The notes beneath the pieces were generated by a model, which did not search any database, was not told the origin of the DNA, and saw nothing but the letters and a program-made list of their open reading frames with translations. From the NCBI RefSeq assembly GCF_024703995.1, contig NZ_JAMXQV010000045.1:1-57362 (forward strand): a DNA stretch of 57,362 nt. The letters run 5' to 3'. A program made the translations under genes and the position numbers. This stretch comes from Amycolatopsis iheyensis. Lineage in GTDB: Bacteria > Actinomycetota > Actinomycetes > Mycobacteriales > Pseudonocardiaceae. Positions 24,188-33,714 of the stretch are shown here, in pieces; position 1 is the stretch's first letter; each line of letters opens with the position of its first letter.

Positions 24188-25750
24188 CTATTCCCGCCAG
24201 CCGGACAGCTCCACGCCCTTCGCGACGTCGACCCGGTACGCCAGCGTGACGACCCCGGTCTCGCCCGGCGCCAGCGTCAGCCGCCAGGTGAACTCGCCCA
24301 GCGCCGACGTCTCGGCCGGCTCCGGCGACGTCTTCACGTCCCGCACGGTGATCGTGTCGTCGCGGGACACCGGGGCCTGGTCCAGCACCGTCACCACCGC
24401 TTCGCGCGGGCCGTGGTTGCCGATCGTCACGCGGTACTCCGCTTCGCGGCGCTTCTGGCCCGACAGCGTCGCCTTGCTCGCGGTGCGGCGGACCAGCTCG
24501 CGCTCGACCCGGATCCGGTCGTCGACGCCCAGCGCCAGCTCCAGGTCCTCGCCGGGCGCCCACGGCTCCAGCCGGGTCGTCCCGACGAACTCCGCGTCGT
24601 GGAACACCGAAGCCCGGCCCGGTCGCAGCGCGTTTTCGGAGGTGTTGACGACCTTCGCGCGCAGGTACGCCTCCTCGGCGAGCACCGGCGCGGTGACGTA
24701 ACCGAGCTCCGCCGTCAGGTCCAGCTGCGCCAGCGTCGTGCGGTGGCCCCGCGCGCCGGAGGGCACCGCCACCGGGCGCGACGGCCGGTAGGTGACCGCC
24801 GTCGTGCCCTGCTCGGCTTCGGCGAACTTGGGCGCCATCGGCACTGACGCCGCGGCGGCCGCGTAGCGCATCCGCGACATTTCCGGGGCACCGCCCGGCG
24901 CCGCGCCGCCGAAGGCCGCCGGGGGAGCCGGGGCCGGCGGGCGCGCGCGGTCCAGGTACCACGGCTGCAGCTCCGGCACGACCACCGAAACCGCCGGGCG
25001 CGCCGTCGACAGCGCCAGCTCGCACTCCGGCCAGTCCTCGCCCGTGTGCTGGGTGACCAGCCCGTACGACGTCACGGTGACGTCGGTGCCGCGCACCCGG
25101 ATGTCGTAGCCCGGCTCCCAGCTCGCGCTGGGGACCACATAGGACAGTTCCAGCTCCGCTTCCCCGGACGGCTCCGCGATTTCCAGCTCGACGACGACCG
25201 ACGTGCTGTCCTGTTCGGACCGTGCGCTGTGTTCGGCGATCCGGCGGTCGAGCGCGGCGAGGTCCTCACGCAGCCGCGTGATCCGCTCGCCGAGCACCCG
25301 CCGGGCCTTCAACGCCGACGCGAGCCGCTCGCTCAGCGCGTCGGTCACCTCGGCGACGCGCGCCGGCTCCGCCGTGCCGGCCGCCAGGGCCTTCGCGAAG
25401 CTGCCACCGCTGCGCTTCGCGAGCGAAGTCAGCAGATCCACCTTCATCACTTCGGCCGCTTCGTCGTCGATGACGCCGTCGAGCGTCGTCTGGTCCGTGC
25501 GGCGCTGCTCGACGAGCACGCGCAGGGCGGCGTCGGCCGGCTCGGCGTGCCGTTCGGTGCGCACGTCCACGCCCGTGATCAGCGCGGGACCGGTGCCGGT
25601 GACGCGCACCGAACCCGCGTCGAGGGTCAGCGGGAGCCCGGCGAAGGTCAGGCGCGGGCCGCCCGCCAGCGGCACCTTGCCCCGGCGGGTGATCCGGGCC
25701 TGCTGCGGGTAGACGGTCACGGCGGCGATCGGCGCTTCCACGGTCGGCAT
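24188..25750 (-). CDS. DUF4139 / mucoidy inhibitor MuiA family protein
   Basis: 520-aa protein. The N-terminal DUF4140-type part is IAAVTVYPQQARITRRGKV (residues 8-26) with GPRLTFAGLPLTLD after. A coiled-coil middle (about 150-180) and a C-terminal DUF4139 beta-rich domain (about 190-520; SASWEPGYDIRVRG, YVTAPVLAEEAYLRAKVVN, FTWRLTLAPGETGVVTLAYR) follow. Function is unknown in bacteria; no signal peptide is seen. GGAGG lies only 1-2 nt before ATG 25750, so GTG 25741 (valine 4) may be the true start. Confidence 0.85.
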   Translation of the reverse strand: MPTVEAPIAAVTVYPQQARITRRGKVPLAGGPRLTFAGLPLTLDAGSVRVTGTGPALITGVDVRTERHAEPADAALRVLVEQRRTDQTTLDGVIDDEAAEVMKVDLLTSLAKRSGGSFAKALAAGTAEPARVAEVTDALSERLASALKARRVLGERITRLREDLAALDRRIAEHSARSEQDSTSVVVELEIAEPSGEAELELSYVVPSASWEPGYDIRVRGTDVTVTSYGLVTQHTGEDWPECELALSTARPAVSVVVPELQPWYLDRARPPAPAPPAAFGGAAPGGAPEMSRMRYAAAAASVPMAPKFAEAEQGTTAVTYRPSRPVAVPSGARGHRTTLAQLDLTAELGYVTAPVLAEEAYLRAKVVNTSENALRPGRASVFHDAEFVGTTRLEPWAPGEDLELALGVDDRIRVERELVRRTASKATLSGQKRREAEYRVTIGNHGPREAVVTVLDQAPVSRDDTITVRDVKTSPEPAETSALGEFTWRLTLAPGETGVVTLAYRVDVAKGVELSGWRE

Positions 25751-25834
25751 GCCTCCGACGTTAGTCTCTTGACACTCCGGAGGCCGGAGCGGAAGTCTCG
25801 ACACTCGTCCGCTTCGCCCGGCTTGGGGGTTTGA

Positions 25835-27643
25835 GTGAAAGCCGCACGAACCGCAGTCCTGCTCCTCGCACTGGCGACCCTGCCGCTGACCGCGGTCACC
25901 GCGGAGGCCGCCGCCCCGCCCGGCCCGGTGTTCACCGGCGGCCAGGCGCAGCCGGTGTTCGCCCCGGCCGACGTCGTGCGCGAGGACGTCTGGGTCACCG
26001 CACCGGTCGACAGCGACCACGACGGTGCCGACGACCTCGTGCACGCCCAGGTCGTGCGCCCGCGCGCGACGCAGCAGGGGCTGAAGGTGCCCGTCGTCTA
26101 CCAGGCCAGCCCGTACTACGCCGGCGGCAACGACGTCGCCAACCACAACGTGGACGTCGAGCTCTACGCACCCGGGTACGCCCGCGGCCCGGAAGGCCCG
26201 CGCGTCGCCGCGCACGGTGTCGGCCCGGCCGATCCGATCACCTGGCGCTACCAGGACTACTTCACCGCGCGCGGGTTCGCCGTCGTGTACGGCGAGTCGC
26301 TCGGCACCGGCCTCTCGACCGGCTGCCCGACCACCGGCGACGTCAACGAGACGATCGGCGCCCGCTCGGTCGTCGACTGGCTCAACGGCCGCACCCCGGC
26401 GCGCGACGCGAACGGCGCCGCCGCGAAGGCCGACTGGAGCACGGGCAAGACCGGCATGATGGGCGTGTCCTACAACGGGACGCTGCCCAACGCCGTCGCG
26501 AGCACCGGCGTCCAGGGCCTCGAGACGATCGTGCCGATCGCCGCGATCTCCAGCTGGTACCAGTACTACCGCAACGACGGCGCGGTGGTCGCGGCCGGCG
26601 GCTACCAGGGCGAGGACGCCGACGTGCTCGCCGAGTACGTCTACACCCGGGCGGATCGGCAGATCTGCCGGCCGGTGATCGACGGGCTGACCCACGACCA
26701 GGACCGGGTGACCGGCGACTACACGCCGTTCTGGGACGTCCGCAACTACCGCAACGACGTCGCGAAGGTGCACGCGTCGGTGCTCGCGGTGCACGGCCTG
26801 AACGACTGGAACGTCAAGACCGACCAGGTCGCCGAGTGGTACGAGGCGCTGAAGGCGCACGGCGTCGAGCACAAGATCTGGCTGCACCAGGCCGCCCACG
26901 CGGACCCGTACACGCTGCGGCGCGACGTCTGGCTCGCGACGCTGAACAAGTGGATGTCGCACTACCTGTACGGCATCGACAACGGCATCCAGAACGAGCC
27001 GAAGGCGACGGTGCAGCGCGAGGACCTGTCGTGGACCGACGAGGCCGACTGGCCGGCGCCGACCACCGCCGACGTCCGCGTGTACCCGTGGCCGGGCGGC
27101 CGTTCGAAGGGCGCCATCGACACGCGCAACCCGGTCCCGGGCACGGCGGCCACCGAAACCCTGGCCGACGACTCGTCGAAGACGATCGAGCAGCTGGCCG
27201 GGCTGGCGTCGTCGGGCAACCGCCTGCTGTACGCGACGTCGGCGGCGAAGCAGGCCGTGCGCCTCTCGGGCACCGCGCGCGCCGACCTCGCGCTGGCGTT
27301 CGACCGCCCCGCGGCGAACGTCTCGGCGATCCTGCTCGACCGCGCGCCGGACGGCACGTCCCACGTGATCAGCCGCGGCTGGACCGACCCGCAGAACCGC
27401 ACGTCGCCGGCCCGGACCGAGCCGATCACGCCGGGGAAGACGTACCGGATCGGCGTCGAGCTGATGCCGAAGGACTACATCGTGGCGGCGGGCCACCGGC
27501 TGGAGTTCCTGCTGGCGTCGAGCGACCACGACTACACGCTGCGGCCGAAGCCGGGCGCGGGGCTGGCACTGGACCTGACGAAGACGTCGGTGACGCTCCC
27601 GGTGACGGGCGGCAAGCCGGCGCTGCGAGCCGCGTTCGGCTGA
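25835..27643 (+). CDS. Secreted Xaa-Pro dipeptidyl-peptidase-like (S15/CocE) hydrolase
   Basis: 602-aa exported alpha/beta hydrolase. A signal peptide occupies residues 1-26 (LLLALATLPLTAVTAEAAA). The S15 domain has the nucleophile in GVSYNGT (Ser about 212), the Asp in VHGLNDWNV near 328 and the His in HQAAHADP near 357. A C-terminal jelly-roll domain (about 400-600) is typical of PepX/CocE enzymes. It may release X-Pro dipeptides or cleave acyl esters. GTG 25835 follows GGGGG. The next gene overlaps its stop by one base, so the two are cotranslated. Confidence 0.9.
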   Translation: MKAARTAVLLLALATLPLTAVTAEAAAPPGPVFTGGQAQPVFAPADVVREDVWVTAPVDSDHDGADDLVHAQVVRPRATQQGLKVPVVYQASPYYAGGNDVANHNVDVELYAPGYARGPEGPRVAAHGVGPADPITWRYQDYFTARGFAVVYGESLGTGLSTGCPTTGDVNETIGARSVVDWLNGRTPARDANGAAAKADWSTGKTGMMGVSYNGTLPNAVASTGVQGLETIVPIAAISSWYQYYRNDGAVVAAGGYQGEDADVLAEYVYTRADRQICRPVIDGLTHDQDRVTGDYTPFWDVRNYRNDVAKVHASVLAVHGLNDWNVKTDQVAEWYEALKAHGVEHKIWLHQAAHADPYTLRRDVWLATLNKWMSHYLYGIDNGIQNEPKATVQREDLSWTDEADWPAPTTADVRVYPWPGGRSKGAIDTRNPVPGTAATETLADDSSKTIEQLAGLASSGNRLLYATSAAKQAVRLSGTARADLALAFDRPAANVSAILLDRAPDGTSHVISRGWTDPQNRTSPARTEPITPGKTYRIGVELMPKDYIVAAGHRLEFLLASSDHDYTLRPKPGAGLALDLTKTSVTLPVTGGKPALRAAFG

Positions 27644-28281
27644 TGCTGCCGGAGGATCTCCACGCCGACGTCCGCACGTTGTGGGACTACCACGACCTGC
27701 GGCACGAGCCACGGCGTTCCGACGCCGGGATCGGGCTGGGCAGCCGCGATCCCGGCGTCGCGGTGCACACGGCGGAGCTGTACCACGCGGGCCGGTTCCC
27801 CCTGGTGGTGTTCACCGGCGCCAACGCCCCGACGACGGTGGAGCGTTTCCCGCGCGGCGAAGCGGTCCACTACCGCGAGATCGCGCTGGAGCTGGGCGTC
27901 CCGGAGCAGGCGATCCTGCTCGAGCCGTCGGCGCGCAACACGGGGGAGAACATCACGTTCACCCGCCGCTTGCTGGCGTCCCGCGAGATCGAGTCGGTGA
28001 CGCTGGTGACCCGCCCGTACCAGCAACGCCGCGCGTACGCGACGGCGAAGCGGCTGTGGCCGGGGGTGGAGATCGTGTGCGCGTCGAAGGCGTCGTCGTT
28101 CGAGGACCATGTGACGGGCGAGGAGGACGCGGACCGGGTGATCAGCATGCTGGTGGGAGAGACCCAGCGGATCACGGCTTACGCGGAGCTCGGGTTCGTG
28201 GTGCCGCAGGAGGTGCCGGCCGGGGTGGAGCGGGCTTTCGGTCGTTTGGCGGCGGCGGGTTTCACGCAGCGGCTGCTCTGA
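27643..28281 (+). CDS. YdcF/SanA-like DUF218 family protein
   Basis: 212-aa soluble DUF218 protein: GIGLGSRDPGVAVHTAELYHAG, VVFTGAN, LLEPSARNTGENITFTRRLL and SVTLVTRPYQQRRAYATAKR follow the family pattern, in which the conserved E-x-x-S-x-N-T-x-E-N segment is near residue 99. The usual SxAD... start is changed and there is no membrane anchor. ATG 27643 uses the last base of the peptidase stop (TGATG). Members bind nucleotides such as SAM (E. coli YdcF) or affect envelope integrity (SanA). Confidence 0.85.
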   Translation: MLPEDLHADVRTLWDYHDLRHEPRRSDAGIGLGSRDPGVAVHTAELYHAGRFPLVVFTGANAPTTVERFPRGEAVHYREIALELGVPEQAILLEPSARNTGENITFTRRLLASREIESVTLVTRPYQQRRAYATAKRLWPGVEIVCASKASSFEDHVTGEEDADRVISMLVGETQRITAYAELGFVVPQEVPAGVERAFGRLAAAGFTQRLL

Positions 28282-28381
28282 ACGGAAATGATTCCGTCAC
28301 GGGCGGGTCGCGACGGTAACGCGTGTTCTCGGCGGAACGACCCGAGGAAGTGAAACACACCGGACCCGACGAGGAGGCGCC

Positions 28382-29572
28382 ATGCTGACTCTGAACAAAC
28401 TGCGGACCGTGTCGGACTTCCTCATCGCGTCGGGGGAAATCGCGTCGATCGAAGTGGTCGTTCGCGGAAAGGAAGGCACCGCACTCCCGGCCGACAAGCT
28501 CATCACGCTCAAAACCGGGTTGGCGGACCAGGTGCTTCCCACGGTGGTGGCCCATCTGAAGGATGTGCAGACCGGCATCGTCGAGCCCGATGTCGCGAAG
28601 AGCACGATGGTCGTGCGGCTTTACGCCTACGGCCGGATGACCTTGGCCGCCAAGGGCCGGACAGCCGGCGGGCAGTTCGAAGTGAAGATGCTCGCGCTGG
28701 TCCGATCCTTGATCGAGGAAATCGAGAAGCTCGGTCTTTCGCTCCTCGAGCAGCGAGTTCTCGTCACGGCGAAGTGGTGCCTCGGCGCGGGCGTGGAACT
28801 GGGGGACACCGACCCGGTGGTCTCCACGGACGTCGCGGCGATCGATCGACGGGTCCAGCGGATCGAAGGTCGGCGGCAGCGGCTGAAGAAGTATTCCGCC
28901 GCGGCGATCCTCTCCGCCGCGATCATCATGCTCGCCGACGGGTACTCGGTCGTCTCATTCGGCTTCGCCGAGTTTTCCCTGCTGATCCCGGTGTATGCGG
29001 GGCTGTTCCTCGCGTACGGGGTGTGGGCGCGAGCCGAAGCGAACTCGTTGTTCAAGGACATCGAGGCGATCCGCGGCCAGCAGGATCTTGACGCGATGCT
29101 CAAAGGCGCCGAGCTGGAACGCCGCGCGATGAAGCTGTTCCAAGTGCACAGCCAGCAGCTGAAGCGGTACTACGACCAAGCTCTCCGGCAGCGCGGGTTC
29201 ATCTTCTTCACCGGGATCTTCTGCATCATCGCGGGTTTCTCGGTCATCGTGATGGCGTTCGTCCTGCTGAAGTCGGCGAATCCCGGGAACTCACTGGAAA
29301 AGATCCTCGTGGCGGCGCTCGGGGCGATCGGCGGCATTCTCGGGAACTTCATCGCCGTCGTGTACCTCCGGATGTTCTCGGAGACTGTGAAGTCCATCGG
29401 GACCTTCCACGACCGGCTGGTGGCCACTCACCACCTGCACTTCGCGAACTTCCTCGTCTCGAAGGTCGCGGACACGGCGGGGCGCGACACGGCGTTCCGG
29501 CTCGTCGCGGAGATCGCCGCTACCCAGGAAGCCAAGGCGCAGAACGGCACCGCGCCGAAGGTGGAGGCTTGA
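28382..29572 (+). CDS. Four-TM membrane protein resembling TRADD-N-associated membrane domain proteins
   Basis: 396-aa protein. A soluble N-terminal region (1-150) has no recognised motif. It is followed by a basic segment and two membrane helices (about 172-188 and 197-216), an amphipathic linker with ELERRAMKLFQVHSQQLKRYYD (about 245-266), two more helices (about 272-296 and 305-327) and a helical tail. The second half, with YYDQALRQRGFIFF, GGILGNFIAVVYLRMFSETV and FHDRLVATHHLHFANFLVSKV, resembles the two-TM TRADD-N-associated domain described in prokaryotic conflict proteins; this family call is tentative. Codon use is less GC-biased than its neighbours. GAGGAGG precedes ATG 28382. Confidence 0.65.
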   Translation: MLTLNKLRTVSDFLIASGEIASIEVVVRGKEGTALPADKLITLKTGLADQVLPTVVAHLKDVQTGIVEPDVAKSTMVVRLYAYGRMTLAAKGRTAGGQFEVKMLALVRSLIEEIEKLGLSLLEQRVLVTAKWCLGAGVELGDTDPVVSTDVAAIDRRVQRIEGRRQRLKKYSAAAILSAAIIMLADGYSVVSFGFAEFSLLIPVYAGLFLAYGVWARAEANSLFKDIEAIRGQQDLDAMLKGAELERRAMKLFQVHSQQLKRYYDQALRQRGFIFFTGIFCIIAGFSVIVMAFVLLKSANPGNSLEKILVAALGAIGGILGNFIAVVYLRMFSETVKSIGTFHDRLVATHHLHFANFLVSKVADTAGRDTAFRLVAEIAATQEAKAQNGTAPKVEA

Positions 29573-29576
29573 TCGT

Positions 29577-30218
29577 CTAGTCCGCGATCCCCGCCCGATA
29601 AGCGAACGCGACAGCCTGAGCCCGATCCCGCAGCCCCGCCTTGGTGAACAAGTGGTTCACATGCGTCTTGACGGTAGCCTCACTGACAACGAGCGTCCGC
29701 GCGATCTCGGTGTTCGACAACCCGGCCGCGATCAGCCGCAGCACCTCGATCTCACGCGCGGTCAGCCCCTCGATCTCCTTGATCCGCTTGGGCGTGCTCC
29801 GCGTGGCCGCCTCGACGAGCCGCCGCTGCAGCTCACCATCCACTGTGGACTGACCGTCGGCCGCGGACCGCAGGGCCCGGGCGATCGCCTCCGCGTCGGC
29901 GTCCTTCGTCAAGAACCCGCGCGCGCCCGCCCGCAACGCCGCCAGCAGCGACTCGTCGTCGGCGTACGTGGTCAGCACCACCACCTCGGTGTCCGGGTGC
30001 TCCGCGCGGATCCGCTCGGTGGTCTCGACGCCGTCGCAGCGTGGCATCCGCAGGTCCACGAGCACGACGTCGGGATGGTGCTGGGCGACCAGGTCCAGCG
30101 CGGCCAGGCCGTCAGCGGCTGCGCCGACCACCTCCACGCCCGGCAGCAGCCCGAGCAACGTCACCAGGCCCTCCCGGACGACCGCTTGGTCGTCGGCCAG
30201 CACCACGCGCAGCGTCAC
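29577..30218 (-). CDS. NarL/FixJ family two-component response regulator
   Basis: 213-aa regulator. The receiver domain (residues 1-118) has the acidic pair in VVLADDQAVVREG, the phosphoacceptor Asp in VLVDLRMPRCDG near 55 and the Lys in GFLTKDADAEA. The LuxR-type HTH (about 148-208) contains LTAREIEVLRLIAAGLSNTE and VKTHVNHLFTKAGLRDR. GTG 30218 overlaps the kinase stop (GTGA), so it is preferred over ATG 30245. It is cotranscribed with the sensor kinase. Confidence 0.93.
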   Translation of the reverse strand: MTLRVVLADDQAVVREGLVTLLGLLPGVEVVGAAADGLAALDLVAQHHPDVVLVDLRMPRCDGVETTERIRAEHPDTEVVVLTTYADDESLLAALRAGARGFLTKDADAEAIARALRSAADGQSTVDGELQRRLVEAATRSTPKRIKEIEGLTAREIEVLRLIAAGLSNTEIARTLVVSEATVKTHVNHLFTKAGLRDRAQAVAFAYRAGIAD

Positions 30219-31327
30219 GCCGGCACCGTCAGGTGAATCCGCCATCCGTCCTCCCCCGGTCCGCTCTCGAAACGCCCGTCGAGCAGCGCGACCCGTTCGC
30301 TCATCCCGCGCAAACCGTAGCCTGCCGCCGGCGCGTCCGGCGGGCGCCTGCCCTGCCGGTCGGCCACCGTCAGTGCCACCGTCCCGGCGCCGTAGTCCAG
30401 CGTGACGTCGACGGCGGCCTGCGCCGCGTGCTTGCGCGTGTTGGCCAGCGCCTCCTGCACCGCGCGGACCAGCGCGGTGCCGACCGCCGCGGCCAGCTCC
30501 CGCGGCTCGCCCTCGATCGTCAGGTCCGCCCGGGCGCCGCTGTCGAGCCGGTACGCGGCCAGGAGGTCGGCGATCGTGCGTTCGACCGGGACCGCGTCCT
30601 CGCGCAGCGCGGCGACGGCCTTGCGGGCCTCGGCGAGCCCCTCCGACGCCAGCTTTTGCGCCCGTTCGATCTGGGCGAGGGCGTCCGGGCTCGCGCCGTC
30701 GCGCACCAGCATGAGCCGCGCGCCCTGCAGGTTCAGCGACAGCCCGGCCAGCGAGTGCGCCAGGACGTCGTGCAGCTCACGGGCGATGCGGGCGCGTTCG
30801 GCGAGGGCGGCGGCGCGCGCGTGCTCCTCCGACGCCGTCTGCGCGCGGGCCAGCGCCAGCTCGGTCTGCTCGATCCGGGCGAGCCGGGTCCGCCGGTTCA
30901 GGCCGAGCAGCACGATCACCGCGACGATCGCGTACGTCGGCACAGCGCCGTCCCAGGCGTCGTGGTAAGCCGCCCAGAACGTGATCGCCGCCAGGTCGAT
31001 CACGACCGCGAGCACGATCGGGACCGCCGGCTGCCGGATCACGACGAAGAAGGTGGTGGCGAACATCGTCACCGAGGCGAAGCTGTTCGGCACGACCGCC
31101 CACAGCGCGGCGGCGGCGCCGATCACGGCGACGCACGCCACGGGCAGCAGGCGGCGGCTCCCGACGTCGTAGATCCACAGCAACGGCAGCGACAAAGCCA
31201 GGGTGATCCCGATCAGGATCCACGAGAGCGTGTTCGCGCGGGGCATCGCGGCGAACATCGGCACGGCGATGAACCCCCAGCGCACCCAGTCCTGGGCCTG
31301 GGGAAACCTGGGTCGTCCGATGATCAT
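30215..31327 (-). CDS. Two-component sensor histidine kinase (HisKA_3, NarL/DesK-type)
   Basis: 370-aa membrane kinase. Four to five hydrophobic segments lie in residues 12-145. The dimerisation/phosphorylation motif ARIARELHDVLAHSLAGLSL is near 172-191, with His at about 179. The ATPase N-box is EALANTRKHA near 290 and the G-box is GYGLRGMSERVALLDG near 340. There is no large extracellular sensor loop, so the membrane part itself may sense the cell envelope. ATG 31327 has GGAGG 8 nt upstream. It pairs with the adjacent response regulator; the divergent M23 peptidase gene 95 bp away is a possible target. Confidence 0.93.
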   Translation of the reverse strand: MIIGRPRFPQAQDWVRWGFIAVPMFAAMPRANTLSWILIGITLALSLPLLWIYDVGSRRLLPVACVAVIGAAAALWAVVPNSFASVTMFATTFFVVIRQPAVPIVLAVVIDLAAITFWAAYHDAWDGAVPTYAIVAVIVLLGLNRRTRLARIEQTELALARAQTASEEHARAAALAERARIARELHDVLAHSLAGLSLNLQGARLMLVRDGASPDALAQIERAQKLASEGLAEARKAVAALREDAVPVERTIADLLAAYRLDSGARADLTIEGEPRELAAAVGTALVRAVQEALANTRKHAAQAAVDVTLDYGAGTVALTVADRQGRRPPDAPAAGYGLRGMSERVALLDGRFESGPGEDGWRIHLTVPA

Positions 31328-31421
31328 CGCCGGTGCCTCCGCGGGTGCTTGTACGGAAAATGTACCGACGCGGGCTTCTCTTCGTGGTGTCACGCTGTCC
31401 CGTTCGTCAGGAGGTTCCCCC

Positions 31422-32276
31422 ATGTCCAGGTTGCGACGGCTCGCCGCGTTCGCCGCCGCCGCGGCGCTGCCCGCGCTCGGCCTCGTCCTCGCCGGCCAGA
31501 CGGCCGCGTCGGCCGCGCCCAACTTCCAGGTGCCGTTCAAGTGCGGGGTCACCGTCACCGCGGCGACGTTCAGCGGCCACAGCCCGGAGTACTCGGTCGA
31601 CTTCCAGAAGTCGGGCATCACCGGGATGCCGGTGCTCGCCGCGGCGTCGGGCACCGTGACCCGGGTGGCGGACGAGGGCAGCACCAGCTACGGCAAGTGG
31701 ATCGAGCTGGACCACGGCGGCGGCTGGCGCACCCGGTACGCGCACCTGTCGGCCCAGGAGGTCTCGGTCGGGCAGTCGGTCGGCCTCGGCAAGGAGATCG
31801 GCAAAGCGGGCGCGACCGGCGGCGTCACCGGCCCGCACCTGCACTTCGAGGAGCGGCTGAACAGCGTGGTGCAGAAGGCGAAGCTGAACGGTGTCGCCGT
31901 GCCGTACTACGGCCACACGAACTTCACCAGCAAGAACAACTGCGGTGGCAACCCGTACTCGGCCGAAGAGGTGTGCGGGTCGGGCTTCTCGGTCGTCGAC
32001 CAGCAGGCGCTGGCGGGCTCGTCCGGCACGACCTACCTGCTGTACAACGCCTCGACTAAGGCGAACTGCGTGACGACGCTCAAGGCGACGTCGCTCGGCA
32101 CGGCCAGCCCGGTCTCGGCGTTCCTCGAGGTCCAGGGCTCGGCGCGGGTCACCGACTCCGGCAGCTTCACCTACTACGCCGGGCCCGTGAAGAAGGCCGC
32201 CGGCGCCACCTGCGTGAAGTGGGGCGGCTCGGTGGGCAGCAACACCTACGAAAGCGGTTTCGAGCACTGCGGCTGA
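31422..32276 (+). CDS. Secreted M23 (LytM) family metallopeptidase
   Basis: 284-aa exported protein. A signal peptide occupies residues 1-32 (LAAFAAAAALPALGLVLAG ... ASAA). The LytM domain covers about 45-150, with the zinc-site HSPEYSVDF near 50 and HLHFEERL near 142 (HxH). A cysteine-containing C-terminal domain of about 110 residues follows, with unknown role, possibly a small beta-domain for wall binding. M23 enzymes cleave peptide cross-bridges of peptidoglycan or act as LytM factors. ATG 31422 follows AGGAGG. A hairpin terminator follows the stop. Confidence 0.9.
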   Translation: MSRLRRLAAFAAAAALPALGLVLAGQTAASAAPNFQVPFKCGVTVTAATFSGHSPEYSVDFQKSGITGMPVLAAASGTVTRVADEGSTSYGKWIELDHGGGWRTRYAHLSAQEVSVGQSVGLGKEIGKAGATGGVTGPHLHFEERLNSVVQKAKLNGVAVPYYGHTNFTSKNNCGGNPYSAEEVCGSGFSVVDQQALAGSSGTTYLLYNASTKANCVTTLKATSLGTASPVSAFLEVQGSARVTDSGSFTYYAGPVKKAAGATCVKWGGSVGSNTYESGFEHCG

Positions 32277-32286
32277 CCGGGACCGG

Positions 32287-32321
32287 TCGGTGGGGCCGGG
32301 CAGCATAGCCCGCCCCACCGA
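32287..32321 (+). terminator. Hairpin terminator after the M23 peptidase gene
   Basis: TCGGTGGGGC (32287-32296) pairs perfectly with GCCCCACCGA (32312-32321); the 15-nt loop can form a small inner GGG/CCC stem. It starts 10 bp after the stop codon. Confidence 0.8.
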
Positions 32322-32434
32322 CAGGAATCCGCCGTCCGGCCACGGCCCGGCCGGTTCCGTCCACATCGGCCCCGCCCATCCACAGATTTGCCGCCACCGC
32401 CCCACCCGGCCCCGTCCTACCCCACGCTGGAGGC

Positions 32435-33553
32435 ATGACCACTTCCACCCCGGCCGGCCGGACGCCGGTCCACCTCTACGAGCCGGCGCAGCTGCTGGCC
32501 GCCCTGCCCTACCTGATCGGGTTCCGGCCCGCGAACTCCCTCGTCGTGCTCTGCCACCGCGCTCCGGAGGCCGACCGCGTCGGCCTCCTGCTGCGCGGCG
32601 ACATCCCGCGCCGCGAAGACTGGGCGCGCCAGGCCCGGGCACTCAGCCCACGGCTGGCGCCGGACCGGTTCACCGGTGTCACGGTGCTGGTCGTCGGCGG
32701 CGAGCGAAGACCCGGCGGCCCGCCACCGCACGCGGGTTTCGTCGAAGAGCTGGCCAACACCGTGGCCGACGTCGGATTGCCGATGCTGCACGCCCTGTGG
32801 GCGGCCGACATCGCCGAGGGCGCCCCGTGGGGCTGTTACACGGCTCCGCAGTGCCGCGGTGTGCTGCCGGACCCGCGCACGACGGTGGTGGCGGCGATGG
32901 CGACCGAGCACGGCAAGGTGGTGTTCGACAGCCGCGAAGAGCTGGCAGCCTTGCTCGAGCCGCGCTGCCCCGAGGCGCTGGCCCGCCGAACCGCGGAACT
33001 GACCCGGCAACCCGGGCTCCCGTGGCCGGACGAAACGCGCGTTTCCGACGCGTCGCTGGTGATCCGCGAGGCGTTCGAACGCCAGCGATGCGGAGCCGGG
33101 CCGCCGACCGACGAGCAAGCGGTGCTGCTGGCCGCCGCCCTGACGATCCCGGAAATCCGCGACGTCTGCCTGGCGACCGCGGCATCTCCCGGCACCCCGG
33201 CGGCGCTGGAGGCCGAGCGCCTGTGGCTGACGCTGGTCCAGGAGCTCCCGATCCCGGAACGGGCGGAAGCGGCGGCATTGCTGGGCTACACGGCCTACCT
33301 GCGCGGCGACGGCGCGCTCGCGGGCATGGCGCTGGACAACGCGTTGGCAGCGAACCCGAACCACGCGCTGGCCGGTCTCCTGAAGAGGGTGCTGTGCAGC
33401 GGAACGTCACCCCAGGAGCTGCTGGGCCTGGCCCTGGCGGCGGACCCGATGGGCTCGTCGGGCTTCGGCCTGATCACACCGAACTACGTGGAGCTGGACA
33501 TGTGCCTGTCCGTGGAGATCCGGTGTGGACGATCGATGACCGGCAAAACCTGA
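32435..33553 (+). CDS. DUF4192 domain-containing protein
   Basis: 372-aa actinobacterial DUF4192 protein. The N-terminal ALPYLIGFRPANSLVVLCHR is the family hallmark (residues 24-43), followed by alternating strands and helices and a helical C-terminal part (ALLGYTAYLRGDGALAGMALDNALAANP near 275-302) resembling a TPR pair. No enzymatic function is known. ATG 32435 lies after CGCTGGAGG. Confidence 0.85.
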   Translation: MTTSTPAGRTPVHLYEPAQLLAALPYLIGFRPANSLVVLCHRAPEADRVGLLLRGDIPRREDWARQARALSPRLAPDRFTGVTVLVVGGERRPGGPPPHAGFVEELANTVADVGLPMLHALWAADIAEGAPWGCYTAPQCRGVLPDPRTTVVAAMATEHGKVVFDSREELAALLEPRCPEALARRTAELTRQPGLPWPDETRVSDASLVIREAFERQRCGAGPPTDEQAVLLAAALTIPEIRDVCLATAASPGTPAALEAERLWLTLVQELPIPERAEAAALLGYTAYLRGDGALAGMALDNALAANPNHALAGLLKRVLCSGTSPQELLGLALAADPMGSSGFGLITPNYVELDMCLSVEIRCGRSMTGKT

Positions 33554-33714
33554 CCCTGACCCGCTTCGCCGCGCTGGGCGGGGGAGCGGGCCCCGCGGTC
33601 GGCGACCGCGCGGCATCCGCACGGTCGCCGGGTACACCCGATCGTTCGCCCTGCAAGCACTTCGGCCGCCCCGCGGTCGGCCGGAGCAGCTTGGGGCGGG
33701 ACTGAGTCGCGAGA

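Noticed and set aside
24188..27712. 1174-codon minus-strand frame joining DUF4139 to antisense of the S15 peptidase
   Set aside because: Conserved DUF4139 sequence begins only near 25750; upstream reading is antisense noise.
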